Of a DNA stretch of 64,000 nucleotides, positions 37,362 through 46,678 are shown piece after piece (position 1 is the first letter of the stretch; every line of letters begins with the position of its first letter). This stretch comes from Balneola sp. (GTDB lineage: Bacteria; Bacteroidota; Rhodothermia; Balneolales; Balneolaceae). The position numbers and the translations under genes are program-made. Below the pieces are notes generated by a model. It made no database searches. It saw only the letters and a list, made by a program, of their open reading frames with translations, and was not told the origin of the DNA. The DNA is taken from contig RHLJ01000003.1 of the NCBI GenBank assembly GCA_003712055.1, forward strand, positions 372,001 to 436,000. Reading direction: 5' to 3'.

Positions 37362-38669
37362 TTATCTAAGCTTTGGGCGAATGAACATAATTTCTGCGAG
37401 ATTGATCGAGAAACCAAGTTGCCATATCCTTTCTTCAATTAAATTATTCTGTGTGGTACCTCTAAACCCATACTGAAAACTAAAATCAACCGACGACACA
37501 CTTCGCCTTGTTAGAAACCCTAACCCGGTATGCAGCCATAAAGTATTTATGTCATTACCATCAATGGTCAAGTGTCCAGAATCATAAGATACTCCACCAG
37601 AGTATTTAAATCTTGAAAAAAAGCTATCACGGTTATTTTTATAGGGATGGTATTGACCGCCAAACCCTATGTTAAGTCTGTCGGAGAAAAATGCCTCTTC
37701 ATCTGGATTAATTTCATTTCTAAAATCACTCCATTTTTGATAGGAGCCCTCAACGGCGAATTGCATAAATTGAGACGGGGCATAGCCTAATCCAAATGCT
37801 GCTTCAAGAGGCATATTTATATCACCTGCTGTATTAGCCAGTGTAGAGCTAATATCTATTTTCTCTTCTGTACCATCTATAATTTTATCGGCGGTACGCT
37901 TCGATTTAGCTCCAATGGTATAAGGAAGAGATAAAGTTGCACCAAATGCTATTCTATCCGTCTCACTAAAAATGTTTGAAAAATTAGCCGCCAGACCAAA
38001 TCGTTGTGAAAAAGCAGTACCAGTAATAGAGGTAATTTGATTCTGAGATTGAAAGGAAGCCGAGTTAAAAGACAAGGCTTCACTATTATCAAGAGTCAAA
38101 AACGCGACAGATGGCGCATAACCAACGGAAATATTTTTTGTAAGCTTCAGCCCAAAACCCGCTTCAAATTTATTTACCCCCCCTGAGCTTTGGACATCGT
38201 TACTAAACGTAACGGTATCGATAGATGCACTTGAGAAAGTCCCGGATTCAACAATTCGAAAGTTTGACCTTGACACAGGAGCCAGGGAAAGAGATAAACC
38301 AAGTCTTCCAGGATACACGGGAAAAAGCATTTGGAGATATCCAGCTGAAAAGTTCGTATTACTTTGCTCTGCAGAAGTTCCGCTCGTAGATTTATAGCTA
38401 CTGAGCCTCAAACTAGTTGTAGCCTGAGTATAAAAGGTTCTACTCCATAGTGCTGGATTGTTTAGAGAAGTAGTTTCAGAAACAATACCAGAAACACCTA
38501 ATACCCCATGCGCCCTAAAATTATCTGATACCAAGTCTTGAGGGATACCTACTCCAAGCACTGAATAAGATGAACCGTTGCTGCTTTGAGATGATTCATC
38601 ATCCTGTGCTAAGGCTTGTGCCGATAGTATTGAAAAAAAAGCGAGTAATAAAATTCTTACAGTTCTCAT
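37362..38669 (-). CDS. Outer-membrane beta-barrel protein (OmpP1/FadL-like)
   Basis: 435 aa with signal peptide MRTVRILLLAFFSILSAQALAQ. The mature part has alternating hydrophobic strands and glycine/serine-rich turns: GVLGVSGIVSETTSLNNPALWS near the N-terminus (the FadL-like hatch NPA motif), AFGATLSLPYTIGAKS, RLNIGFGGQYHPYK, and ends in a short strand. Probably a small-molecule channel. Adjacent to the DUF4270-like lipoprotein gene with a 3-base gap, so the two may act together at the outer membrane. Confidence 0.8.
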   Translation of the reverse strand: MRTVRILLLAFFSILSAQALAQDDESSQSSNGSSYSVLGVGIPQDLVSDNFRAHGVLGVSGIVSETTSLNNPALWSRTFYTQATTSLRLSSYKSTSGTSAEQSNTNFSAGYLQMLFPVYPGRLGLSLSLAPVSRSNFRIVESGTFSSASIDTVTFSNDVQSSGGVNKFEAGFGLKLTKNISVGYAPSVAFLTLDNSEALSFNSASFQSQNQITSITGTAFSQRFGLAANFSNIFSETDRIAFGATLSLPYTIGAKSKRTADKIIDGTEEKIDISSTLANTAGDINMPLEAAFGLGYAPSQFMQFAVEGSYQKWSDFRNEINPDEEAFFSDRLNIGFGGQYHPYKNNRDSFFSRFKYSGGVSYDSGHLTIDGNDINTLWLHTGLGFLTRRSVSSVDFSFQYGFRGTTQNNLIEERIWQLGFSINLAEIMFIRPKLR

Positions 38670-38672
38670 ATG

Positions 38673-39863
38673 CTAATTCGCCGAATAAATAATCAATTTA
38701 GGAGCAAGATCCGGGGATGAAGACTCATTAAAGAGAGAGGTATAGCTAAGTGCTCCCTGATTACTGAATAAGTAAACGTAAACTTTGTCTAATGAAGTAT
38801 CACTAAAAAAGTAGTTATTAATGAGAGTAGTCATATTAAAAACAAACGCACCGTCTTCATTTACTGCATTGGCATTGAACGCCCCTATAACAAACTGATA
38901 ACCCAGATCATCAACCTGATCATTGATAAGTGCCAACCCTAAATATGACGATCGAATTTCAGAATCAGATAATGAACTACTTAACGCGAGAGTATCTTCA
39001 TTGAAGACTAGTTCTGCCCTTATAAAATCCTGACTTGAAACCTGATCTGCTAGTTCTGCCAGATTAAAGGATAAGAAGTTGTCATAAGTAGATGGCAAAG
39101 CTACCGTGCTACCCGAACTTGATGGTATTGCCTGATCAATATCATACCCCCAATCAAGAAAAGACTGATAGGTAGTATCTGCACCAATTACAGTTAATTG
39201 ACTTTGAGTATTATTGATAACAGAGATTTTATTACTTACCCCATTATGCACTATAGCCAATCCAAAATCTGTTTCTCTGTATTCGTCTTCTCTTATAGAA
39301 TCAGGGAGATTAAATATCCTGATATAATCATCCTTCCAGGTTCCGGTTAGCCGTGTTTCAACAAACCCAAGCGAATCTATCATGCTATCATCAAAAGATC
39401 CGATAACTTCTGCAGTTGAATATGTAATTGTTTCACTCTTTCTAAATGTAGAACCTCTCCACGGGTTGATTACCCTGTAGATTGAATATGAATTATCAGT
39501 GGATGTATCTCCAAACGCATCATTGAAGTCCATATTTAAATTAAGGAAAAAGTTAAAGGTACTCCTTAGAGTGTCGTCTTCGCTTATTCTTGATATTTCA
39601 GGCTTAACAAAGCTAAAGGCTGTAGCCTGGCCAAATTCTGAATCATTAAAAGATCCAACAGCAGATAGAGTTAATTTACCCAAGTATGGATCAATGGTTT
39701 CAGTTGTAAGATCAGTTACAAAAAGAGTATCAATTGCTATTTCGATAGGATCAACAAATTCACCCCCAATTGTACCAGGCTCTTCACATCCAAAAAATAA
39801 AAACAGGAGAGATACAGAAAAAGTAAGCTGCCAGATTTTGGCAGCTTTCGTATTTGTGTGCAT
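38673..39863 (-). CDS. DUF4270-like outer-membrane lipoprotein
   Basis: 396 aa. Lipoprotein signal ending LFLFFGC with Cys about 26 and EEPGTIGGEFVDP just after it. The rest is beta-rich with STFNFFLNLNMDF, IDSLGFVETRLTG and LVFNEDTLALSSS stretches, matching my recollection of the DUF4270 family, which in Bacteroidota lies beside the short glycogen-synthase-like gene, as here. Function unknown. It starts 22 bases after the GT5-like gene ends. Confidence 0.7.
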   Translation of the reverse strand: MHTNTKAAKIWQLTFSVSLLFLFFGCEEPGTIGGEFVDPIEIAIDTLFVTDLTTETIDPYLGKLTLSAVGSFNDSEFGQATAFSFVKPEISRISEDDTLRSTFNFFLNLNMDFNDAFGDTSTDNSYSIYRVINPWRGSTFRKSETITYSTAEVIGSFDDSMIDSLGFVETRLTGTWKDDYIRIFNLPDSIREDEYRETDFGLAIVHNGVSNKISVINNTQSQLTVIGADTTYQSFLDWGYDIDQAIPSSSGSTVALPSTYDNFLSFNLAELADQVSSQDFIRAELVFNEDTLALSSSLSDSEIRSSYLGLALINDQVDDLGYQFVIGAFNANAVNEDGAFVFNMTTLINNYFFSDTSLDKVYVYLFSNQGALSYTSLFNESSSPDLAPKLIIYSAN

Positions 39864-39885
39864 TAAAAATTCGTCTTGATGTTTT

Positions 39886-40683
39886 TTATTCAGCTAACAC
39901 TCTATAGTAATCGGCGAATTTAGCAGATACATCTTCAGGTGAACCTTGAATTTGTTTTGGAGAAATACCCAACTCGTTGAATACTTCATCAAATTCATTC
40001 TTCAGGTAATTTCCAGTAACAACGTAATCGCTATACATTAAGCCTAGTTTCAATAAGTCAACTTTACCATTATCGGTTAGCTTGTTTATATCTACGTCTT
40101 CAGGCAAGCCGAGTAATTCTAATATCTTTGCAGTATCAGCTGTACCTTCGTTCTCAGGATGGTGAAGATTGTAAATCACTTTAGTTCCTTGGAAAATCTT
40201 TTCATCCTTGTATTTGGTTTTAACGAGCAACGGAATTAAACCTGCCGGCCAATCGTGGCAATGAATAATATCCGGCTCCCAACCAAGCTTCATAACTGTT
40301 TCCAGCACCCCTTTATTGTAGAAGGCCAAACGCTCTGCATTGTCAGAATAAAAACTTTCGTTTTTTGGGTCTTTAAATAAACCCTTTCGCTTGAAATAGG
40401 TATCGTTATCAAGGAAATAAACCTGAAGCTTGGCATTAGGAATGCTAGCTACTTTTATCTTCATACTTTCTTTGGTATCACCTACTTCAACCTCAATTCC
40501 GGATAGCCTTATTACTTCATGAAGCCTGTTTCTTCGGTCGTTAATGGTACCATACTTAGGCAGTAAAATTCGGATCTCGAATCCTTTATCCTGTAGAGAA
40601 GCTGGCAAAAATCTTAAAAGATCTGCCGTGTAAGTCATTCTTGCGAAAGGAGAAATCTCTGCAGCCGCGTATAAAATTTTCAT
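39886..40683 (-). CDS. Short glycogen/starch-synthase-like protein (GT5 N-terminal domain only)
   Basis: 265 aa. It matches the N-terminal Rossmann domain of GT5 glycogen synthases: MKILYAAAEISPFA start, LLPKYGTINDRR, LQVYFLDNDTYFKRKGLF, WEPDIIHCHDWPAGLIPLLVK, and KLGLMYSDYVVTGNYLKNEF. The C-terminal donor-binding domain is absent, and the ADP-glucose motif KTGGL after SPFA is replaced by RMTYTA, so catalysis as a glycogen synthase is doubtful. Its length is normal for the Bacteroidota short form, so it is not a recent truncation. It sits with GlgB and MalQ genes and may have a regulatory or altered role. Confidence 0.8.
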   Translation of the reverse strand: MKILYAAAEISPFARMTYTADLLRFLPASLQDKGFEIRILLPKYGTINDRRNRLHEVIRLSGIEVEVGDTKESMKIKVASIPNAKLQVYFLDNDTYFKRKGLFKDPKNESFYSDNAERLAFYNKGVLETVMKLGWEPDIIHCHDWPAGLIPLLVKTKYKDEKIFQGTKVIYNLHHPENEGTADTAKILELLGLPEDVDINKLTDNGKVDLLKLGLMYSDYVVTGNYLKNEFDEVFNELGISPKQIQGSPEDVSAKFADYYRVLAE

Positions 40684-40696
40684 AGATATTTTTTTC

Positions 40697-41515
40697 TTAC
40701 TCTTTGTTAGAGATTTTATTCTCTTTCATTACTTGATCTAGTTCATTGTTCTCATCGAGCGAATAGAAATCCATTAGTGTATCACTTCTAAGTCCAAGTC
40801 GAAGAGTCTCAAGAGGTATTACTTCTTCCGGTTGAATATTCCCAAGATTAACATTACTGCCGTATTTTTTTATAAACCAAACTTGCTGCTCTTTTTGAGG
40901 AGCTTCGAAAATCAAATTTTCGACAGGTACCTGGTCGGTTATTTCCTCAATTAACCCGGACCGAACCTCTCCGTTTGGCCGAAATACACCCACAGTACCG
41001 CTTTCTCTGGCTTCGCAAATAACTTTACTTGCTCCGGCCTCAAGCTCTTGTCTGATAATATTTACCCACTTATAAGGTGGTATAATTTCGTTTGGGTTTT
41101 TGCTGCCTACTTCTGAGTATACCTCATAGTCTTTGCTTAATTCCTTGATGATAGCTTGTTTTTTATCATCTGAAATCCAGACTGTACCATTAGAAACTTC
41201 GAGGTGTTTTATCTCATATTTTTCAAGAAGCTTGCGATAGGCTTTAAGTTGATCTCTGACAAGATATGCTTCAAAAAGGGTACCTCCGAAATAGACCGGA
41301 ATACCCGCTGAAGCATATACCTTCAACTTATTTTCAAGATTAGGAGTCACATAAGAAGTGCCCCAACCTAGCTTTACGACATCTGTATATTCTGCGGAAG
41401 TTTCGCAAAAATCCTCAGCTTGTCGCACACTATACCCTTTGTCGAGTACCAGTGTAATTCCTTCTTGTCTTGGTTTTTGAGATCTCTGAGGGAGATTATT
41501 AAGAGAAAACGGCAT
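40697..41515 (-). CDS. Phosphosulfolactate synthase-like protein (ComA family)
   Basis: 272-aa TIM-barrel enzyme. ComA joins sulfite to phosphoenolpyruvate to form (2R)-3-phosphosulfolactate. Family blocks are visible: GITLVLDKGYSVRQAEDF, DVVKLGWGTSYVTPNLENKL, PVYFGGTLFEAYLVRDQL, LEVSNGTVWIS, and GASKVICEARESGTVGVFRPNGEVRSGLIEEI. Archaea use it for coenzyme M and Bacillus for sulfolactate; neither route is seen here. In this lineage it might feed a sulfonolipid or sulfolactate pathway (inference). 51 bases from malQ and 13 from the GT5-like gene. Confidence 0.88.
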   Translation of the reverse strand: MPFSLNNLPQRSQKPRQEGITLVLDKGYSVRQAEDFCETSAEYTDVVKLGWGTSYVTPNLENKLKVYASAGIPVYFGGTLFEAYLVRDQLKAYRKLLEKYEIKHLEVSNGTVWISDDKKQAIIKELSKDYEVYSEVGSKNPNEIIPPYKWVNIIRQELEAGASKVICEARESGTVGVFRPNGEVRSGLIEEITDQVPVENLIFEAPQKEQQVWFIKKYGSNVNLGNIQPEEVIPLETLRLGLRSDTLMDFYSLDENNELDQVMKENKISNKE

Positions 41516-41566
41516 GTATTTGTGTCCTGAATCGAAGCTTTAAATATACTAAAATAAGCTAACTTA

Positions 41567-43081
41567 TTAAATCCCGGCTTTTTCCGAGTTAGAATTCCTG
41601 TTTCCTAGCTCTACAAGAAAGGAGAGCTGATCCTCATTGAGTTCCTCAAACATAGCTTGAGTGTATCTCCACAGCCAGTTTCCTGACGATGTACCGGGAA
41701 AATTCATCCTATGAGCACCATCAAGGTTCATGAAATCTTGCATCGGGAAAATAGCCTGGTCAGATGCAGACAGCATTCCTAACCTAATTAGCTCCCAACT
41801 GATAGAAGAACCATCTGAACGTGTGTACACTCTTACTCTGTGCTGTTCTACTTCCGGAGCGCTATTATACCAACCAATGGAAGTATCATTATCATGTGTA
41901 CCGGTATATGCAACGCTGTTTTGAGGATAGTTATGTGGTAAAAAGGCATTAGTTGCATCAGAATCGAATGCGAATTGGATAATCTTCATACCTGGAAAGG
42001 CATATTTATCTCTTAACTTTTCTACTCCTTCTGTTACAAAGCCAAGATCTTCCGCAATGATTGGAAGTTCCCCACATTCCTCTAATATAGTATCAAATAG
42101 CTTTTCACCTGGGCCATCAACCCAGCGTCCATTTATTGCTGTCTCTTCTGTTGCTTTTACTTCCCAATAGGCGTCAAAACCTCGAAAATGATCTACCCTA
42201 ATTGCATCACAGATTTTGAACATGTGCTTAAATCGATCCACCCACCATGAGAACCCATCCTTTTCCAGAGCTGCCCAATTGTATTGAGGATTACCCCAAA
42301 GTTGACCCGTTTCGCTAAAATAATCTGGGGGAACACCTGCTACTAGTACTCGGTTTCCTTCCTCATCTACTTCAAAGTATTCTGGATTAGCCCATACATC
42401 GGAACTGTTGTGATCCACGAAAATCGGAATATCTCCTACAACCCGAATGCTTTTTGAGTTAGCATATTCTTTCAGGCTCATCCATTGATTTTCAAATTCA
42501 TACTGCATCCAATACTGTAGCTCAATTTCTTTTTTGAATTTTTTCTTGTGAGCCTTTAAGGCTTCTGGTTTTCGTTGGGCTATATCTTTATCCCAGGTAT
42601 TCCATGGCCGTTTGTCATAATGAAGCGCACAAGCCATAAACAATACATAGTCATCTAGCCAGTGCTTATTTGCTTTCTTGAAAGACTTAAACTTCTTCTC
42701 TTCTTCTTCAGTAAGAGTTTTATAAAATCGCTCGCATGCAAGCATGAAAAGGGTGTCCTTATTTGCAAATGCGGCATCATACTGTACTTCTACGCCTGAT
42801 GGAAGCTCTGCTTTCGCTGCTTCTTTAGAGGTTAAAAGGCCTTTTGAAATAAGTATATCAGGACTAATCAAATAAACATTTCCAGCAAAGGCGGAATAAC
42901 TGGCGTATGGTGAGTTTCCATACCCTGTTGGGGTTAAGGGCAAAACCTGCCAAATAGTTTGACTTGTGCGCTCCAGGAAATCAATAAATACTCTCGCTTC
43001 ATCTCCAAAATCTCCGATCCCATATTTTCCGGGAAATGAGGTTGGGTGAACTAGTGTACCACACGAACGAGGAAATCTCAT
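41567..43081 (-). CDS. malQ: 4-alpha-glucanotransferase
   Basis: GH77 disproportionating enzyme (504 aa) acting on maltodextrins released from glycogen. N-terminus RSCGTLVHPTSFPGKYGIGDFG is diagnostic; catalytic Asp297 is in AIRVDHFRGFD, Glu344 in IIAEDLGFV, and the transition-state Asp in TGTHDNDTS. The short form lacks the extra N-terminal starch-binding modules of the plant DPE2 type. It starts 6 bases after the glgB stop, so the two are in one operon. Confidence 0.97.
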   Translation of the reverse strand: MRFPRSCGTLVHPTSFPGKYGIGDFGDEARVFIDFLERTSQTIWQVLPLTPTGYGNSPYASYSAFAGNVYLISPDILISKGLLTSKEAAKAELPSGVEVQYDAAFANKDTLFMLACERFYKTLTEEEEKKFKSFKKANKHWLDDYVLFMACALHYDKRPWNTWDKDIAQRKPEALKAHKKKFKKEIELQYWMQYEFENQWMSLKEYANSKSIRVVGDIPIFVDHNSSDVWANPEYFEVDEEGNRVLVAGVPPDYFSETGQLWGNPQYNWAALEKDGFSWWVDRFKHMFKICDAIRVDHFRGFDAYWEVKATEETAINGRWVDGPGEKLFDTILEECGELPIIAEDLGFVTEGVEKLRDKYAFPGMKIIQFAFDSDATNAFLPHNYPQNSVAYTGTHDNDTSIGWYNSAPEVEQHRVRVYTRSDGSSISWELIRLGMLSASDQAIFPMQDFMNLDGAHRMNFPGTSSGNWLWRYTQAMFEELNEDQLSFLVELGNRNSNSEKAGI

Positions 43082-43087
43082 ATATCT

Positions 43088-45292
43088 CTATTTCTTTGGT
43101 TTTAATATTACCCCTGCCAGAGGAGGAATAGTAAGGTTAAGTTTTGCAGGCTGATTTTGCCATTCACTCAGCGTGGCATGTAGTACAGTGTCTCCTACGT
43201 TACTACCTCCATAAAATGATGAATCGCTATTCATTATTATCTCGTATTCCCCGGGGATTGGAGCACCGATTGTATAGTTATGGTGCACAGTTGGTGTAAA
43301 ATTCAATACTGTAATAATAAAATCCTCTGGATCCTTAGCTCTTCTGATGAATGAAATAATACTATTATCCGCATCATTAATATCAAGCCATTCAAATCCA
43401 CGCCAGTCAAAATCTACTTCATGAAGAGCCGGGGTTTTCTTAACAATTTCATTCAGGTTTTTTACCAGAAGTTGTATTCCCTGATGATTTTGCCAATCCA
43501 GCAAATGCCAGTCCAATGACTTCGATTCATTCCATTCTTCCCATTGACCAAACTCGCAACCCATAAAAAGAAGCTTTTTTCCAGGATGGGCATACATATA
43601 AGTGTAAAGTAGCCTGAGGTTAGCAAACTTTTGCCAATCATCACCAGGCATTTTTGAAAGCATCGCTTGCTTCATATGCACTACTTCATCATGAGAAAAT
43701 GGAAGAGTGAAATTCTCGCTAAAAGCATAAATCATAGAAAAGGTTAGCTCACCCTGATGGTATTTTCTATAAATAGGATCCTTTTCAATATAAGCCAGAG
43801 TATCATTCATCCAGCCCATATTCCATTTGTAATCAAACCCTAAACCTCCTGTTTGTGTAGGCCTTGAGACTCCTCCCCACGAAGTTGATTCTTCTGCAAA
43901 AGTAACAACTCCAGGAAAGTGATGATGGACAGAGTCGTTGAAGGCTCTTAAAAATTCAATCGCCTCAATATTTTCTCGACCTCCATACTTATTTGGAATC
44001 CATTCTCCTTCTTCTCTTGAATAATCGAGGTATAGCATAGAGGCAACTGCATCAACTCTTAAACCATCAATATGGAACTTATCGCACCAATACAATGCAT
44101 TTGAAATAAGGAAGTTTTTAACCTCCGTTCTTCCAAAGTTGAAAATGCATGTGCCCCAATCTTTATGCTCTCCCTGCCTAGCATCTTCATGTTCAAACAA
44201 TCCGGTACCGTCAAATCTTCTTAATCCATGCTCATCTTTTGCAAAATGTGCTGGTACCCAATCAACAATTACACCTATTCCGGCTTTGTGACATTCATCA
44301 ACGAAGTACATAAAATCGTGTGGGCTTCCAAACCTGCTTGTAGGAGCAAAGTACCCTGTAATTTGATACCCCCATGAAGGATCATAAGGGTGCTCAGCTA
44401 TGGGAAGAAGTTCAATATGAGTATAGCCCATCTCTTTTACATAAGGCACAAGCTGATCAGCCAATTCCCTATAGTTTAGAAAGCCTGGCTCTTCACCAAC
44501 CTTTCTTCTCCAGGAGCCAATGTGAATCTCATAAATTGATAGCGGTTTGTTATGTGCCTGGTTTTCTGAGCGTTTTTTTACCCATTTAGAATCTCCCCAT
44601 TTATAACCCTCAAGATCAAAAACCACTGAAGCCGTTGCGGGCCGCAACTCTGAAGCAAAAGCAAAAGGATCAGATTTTTTTAGCGGAGAATCCTGAACCG
44701 GGGTTTTAATCTCAAACTTATACTGATCTCCCGCGCTAACCTGGGGAATGAACAGCTCCCAAATACCCTGATCGTGAAATTTTCGCATCCTATGCGTTCT
44801 GCCATCCCAGTTATTGAAAGAACCTATAACACTAACCCTGGATGCACTTGGTGCAGATACTACAAAGTGAACCCCTTTTACTCCATCAATCTCTTTGGGA
44901 TGAGCTCCCATAAAGTGGTAAGCCTGGTGATGATTCCCCTCACCCCATAACTGCAAATCGAATTCATTAATCAAGGGCTCGTAAGAGTAGGGATCATCAA
45001 TCGAAAAAGAATCTCCGCTTAATGTCTCAATAGTAAGAGAATATGAGAACTTATTTTTTCTCCTTGGAAAAACATATTCAAAAAGCCCTTCAGGAGATAT
45101 CCTCTCCATTTCTACTGGCTTTATGTTTCCTGCATTTATAAGAATACTTTTCGCTTCTGGCCAAAAAGTGCGGAGTACTAACTTCTCCTTTTTCTCTTGA
45201 GAAATAGAGTGTAGACCGAGCACGGAAAATGGATCACCATGCATTCCATTAGATATTGATTCTATAACATCAGTAGTTAGTGTAGCACTCAT
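43088..45292 (-). CDS. glgB: 1,4-alpha-glucan branching enzyme
   Basis: Introduces alpha-1,6 branches in glycogen. The frame extends to a TTG at 45316, but the ATG at 45292 (MSATLTTDV) is preferred, giving 734 aa. Two N-terminal CBM48-like modules (about 10-110 and 115-215, including [25 protein letters not shown]), then the GH13_9 barrel with Asp414 in GLRVDAVAS, Glu467 in [10 protein letters not shown] and the HD pair in SHDEVVHMK, and a C-terminal all-beta domain. Diverges from the LolC/E-like gene across about 100 bases. Confidence 0.97.
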   Translation of the reverse strand: MSATLTTDVIESISNGMHGDPFSVLGLHSISQEKKEKLVLRTFWPEAKSILINAGNIKPVEMERISPEGLFEYVFPRRKNKFSYSLTIETLSGDSFSIDDPYSYEPLINEFDLQLWGEGNHHQAYHFMGAHPKEIDGVKGVHFVVSAPSASRVSVIGSFNNWDGRTHRMRKFHDQGIWELFIPQVSAGDQYKFEIKTPVQDSPLKKSDPFAFASELRPATASVVFDLEGYKWGDSKWVKKRSENQAHNKPLSIYEIHIGSWRRKVGEEPGFLNYRELADQLVPYVKEMGYTHIELLPIAEHPYDPSWGYQITGYFAPTSRFGSPHDFMYFVDECHKAGIGVIVDWVPAHFAKDEHGLRRFDGTGLFEHEDARQGEHKDWGTCIFNFGRTEVKNFLISNALYWCDKFHIDGLRVDAVASMLYLDYSREEGEWIPNKYGGRENIEAIEFLRAFNDSVHHHFPGVVTFAEESTSWGGVSRPTQTGGLGFDYKWNMGWMNDTLAYIEKDPIYRKYHQGELTFSMIYAFSENFTLPFSHDEVVHMKQAMLSKMPGDDWQKFANLRLLYTYMYAHPGKKLLFMGCEFGQWEEWNESKSLDWHLLDWQNHQGIQLLVKNLNEIVKKTPALHEVDFDWRGFEWLDINDADNSIISFIRRAKDPEDFIITVLNFTPTVHHNYTIGAPIPGEYEIIMNSDSSFYGGSNVGDTVLHATLSEWQNQPAKLNLTIPPLAGVILKPKK

Positions 45293-45393
45293 AACAGCTT
45301 GGGTTAGAAGGGGCAAAAATATAATAAAATTACTACAAACCGTTATGAACGAATTGAAGGTGTTTTGAAGACACTTAATCTCTATTTTTAGCC

Positions 45394-46620
45394 ATGGATC
45401 ATACCGGATTTATTGCTCGCCGATATCTTTTTTCGCGCAAGCATGTCTCTTTAATATCTACCCTCACTTACATAAGCATCGTTGGAGTTACTATTGGTAC
45501 CGCTCTGCTTATTGTAGTTCTCTCCGTATTTAATGGCTTTTTTGATGTTATTAAGAATCTATTACTCTCTTATGATCCGGATATCCGCATTGAATCTTCT
45601 TCAGCTACTCTTTTTAAGCAAAACCAGGCTCTTATTGATGAACTTGAGTCTATTCCTGAAATAAAAAATTACTCCCTGTATGTGGAAGGAAAAGCCTTGC
45701 TCAGCTATCGAAATGATAGAAGCGCCGTTGTTAATGTAAAAGGCATTGAAATAGAGAACTTTTTCAAAATGGTAAATATTGAAGAGAGTGTTACCTCTGG
45801 TGTATTTGAGGTAGAAGTCCGGAACCGAAAACCCGGCTCTGTTATTCCTGAAGAAATCCGAAATCAACTATTGCTTACTCCCGGGGATGAAATTGTATTA
45901 CTTAGTGCAAATGGGATGAAGAAAGCACTAACCCAGATTACTGTTCCTCGGTCATTTCGTTTTGATGTGAGAGGCACTTATTTCTTGCAACAAGTAGCCA
46001 GTGGGCCACAGGTTTTTATAGACCTCAATGCTGCTCAGCGATTATTTAATTCACGAAACAGCATATCAGGTATAGATGTTAAACTGGAGAATAATGAAGA
46101 CGCGGAATATGTGAAGCAAAACCTTGAGGTAGCTCTGGGTGATGGGTATAAGATTTCTACCTGGTATGATCTCCAAAAACCACTTTATGACGTTATGTAC
46201 CTTGAAAAATGGGGAGCGTATGTCATCTTGATGATCATTGTGATAGTTGCCGTACTTAATATCATCGGCTCTCTGACAATGATCGTAATCCAAAAAAGAA
46301 GAGACATCGGTATTTTGATATCGATGGGATATGGAAAATCGGCCATAAAAAACATCTTCAGAAAACAAGGTCTTTATATCGGAGCTATAGGGTGTGGTAT
46401 CGGAGGAACTCTTGGGTTCTTACTGTGTTGGATTCAACAGGAATTTGGGATTATAAAGCTATCCTCAGCCTTTATCATAGATGCATATCCGGTTGACGTA
46501 CAGCTTTTTGATGTTACTCTAGTACTGGTGGGTAGTTTATTACTTTGTCTTGCTGCAAGTTGGTTTCCATCAAAACGTGCATCAGAAATTCAGCCTGCTG
46601 AAGCAGTTCGTTACGAGTAA
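45394..46620 (+). CDS. Lipoprotein-releasing ABC permease (LolC/LolE-like, FtsX fold)
   Basis: 408 aa. One N-terminal membrane helix ([22 protein letters not shown]), a long periplasmic domain (about 50-270), then three C-terminal helices ([29 protein letters not shown] and [17 protein letters not shown]): the LolC/E topology, with [15 protein letters not shown] at the start. It would extract lipoproteins from the inner membrane, consistent with the many lipoproteins here and lgt at 19459. The LolD ATPase is not adjacent. A TATTTTTAG element ends two bases before the ATG. Confidence 0.93.
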   Translation: MDHTGFIARRYLFSRKHVSLISTLTYISIVGVTIGTALLIVVLSVFNGFFDVIKNLLLSYDPDIRIESSSATLFKQNQALIDELESIPEIKNYSLYVEGKALLSYRNDRSAVVNVKGIEIENFFKMVNIEESVTSGVFEVEVRNRKPGSVIPEEIRNQLLLTPGDEIVLLSANGMKKALTQITVPRSFRFDVRGTYFLQQVASGPQVFIDLNAAQRLFNSRNSISGIDVKLENNEDAEYVKQNLEVALGDGYKISTWYDLQKPLYDVMYLEKWGAYVILMIIVIVAVLNIIGSLTMIVIQKRRDIGILISMGYGKSAIKNIFRKQGLYIGAIGCGIGGTLGFLLCWIQQEFGIIKLSSAFIIDAYPVDVQLFDVTLVLVGSLLLCLAASWFPSKRASEIQPAEAVRYE

Positions 46621-46678
46621 TAGCAGTAAGTAAGAGTAAAGAACAAGGATTTAAGAAGGAAGAATTAAAGGACGTTCT

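Noticed and set aside
39886-40683. Pseudogene call for the short GT5-like gene
   Set aside because: The frame is intact, similar short forms exist in Bacteroidota, and spacing to neighbours is tight, so it is likely functional.
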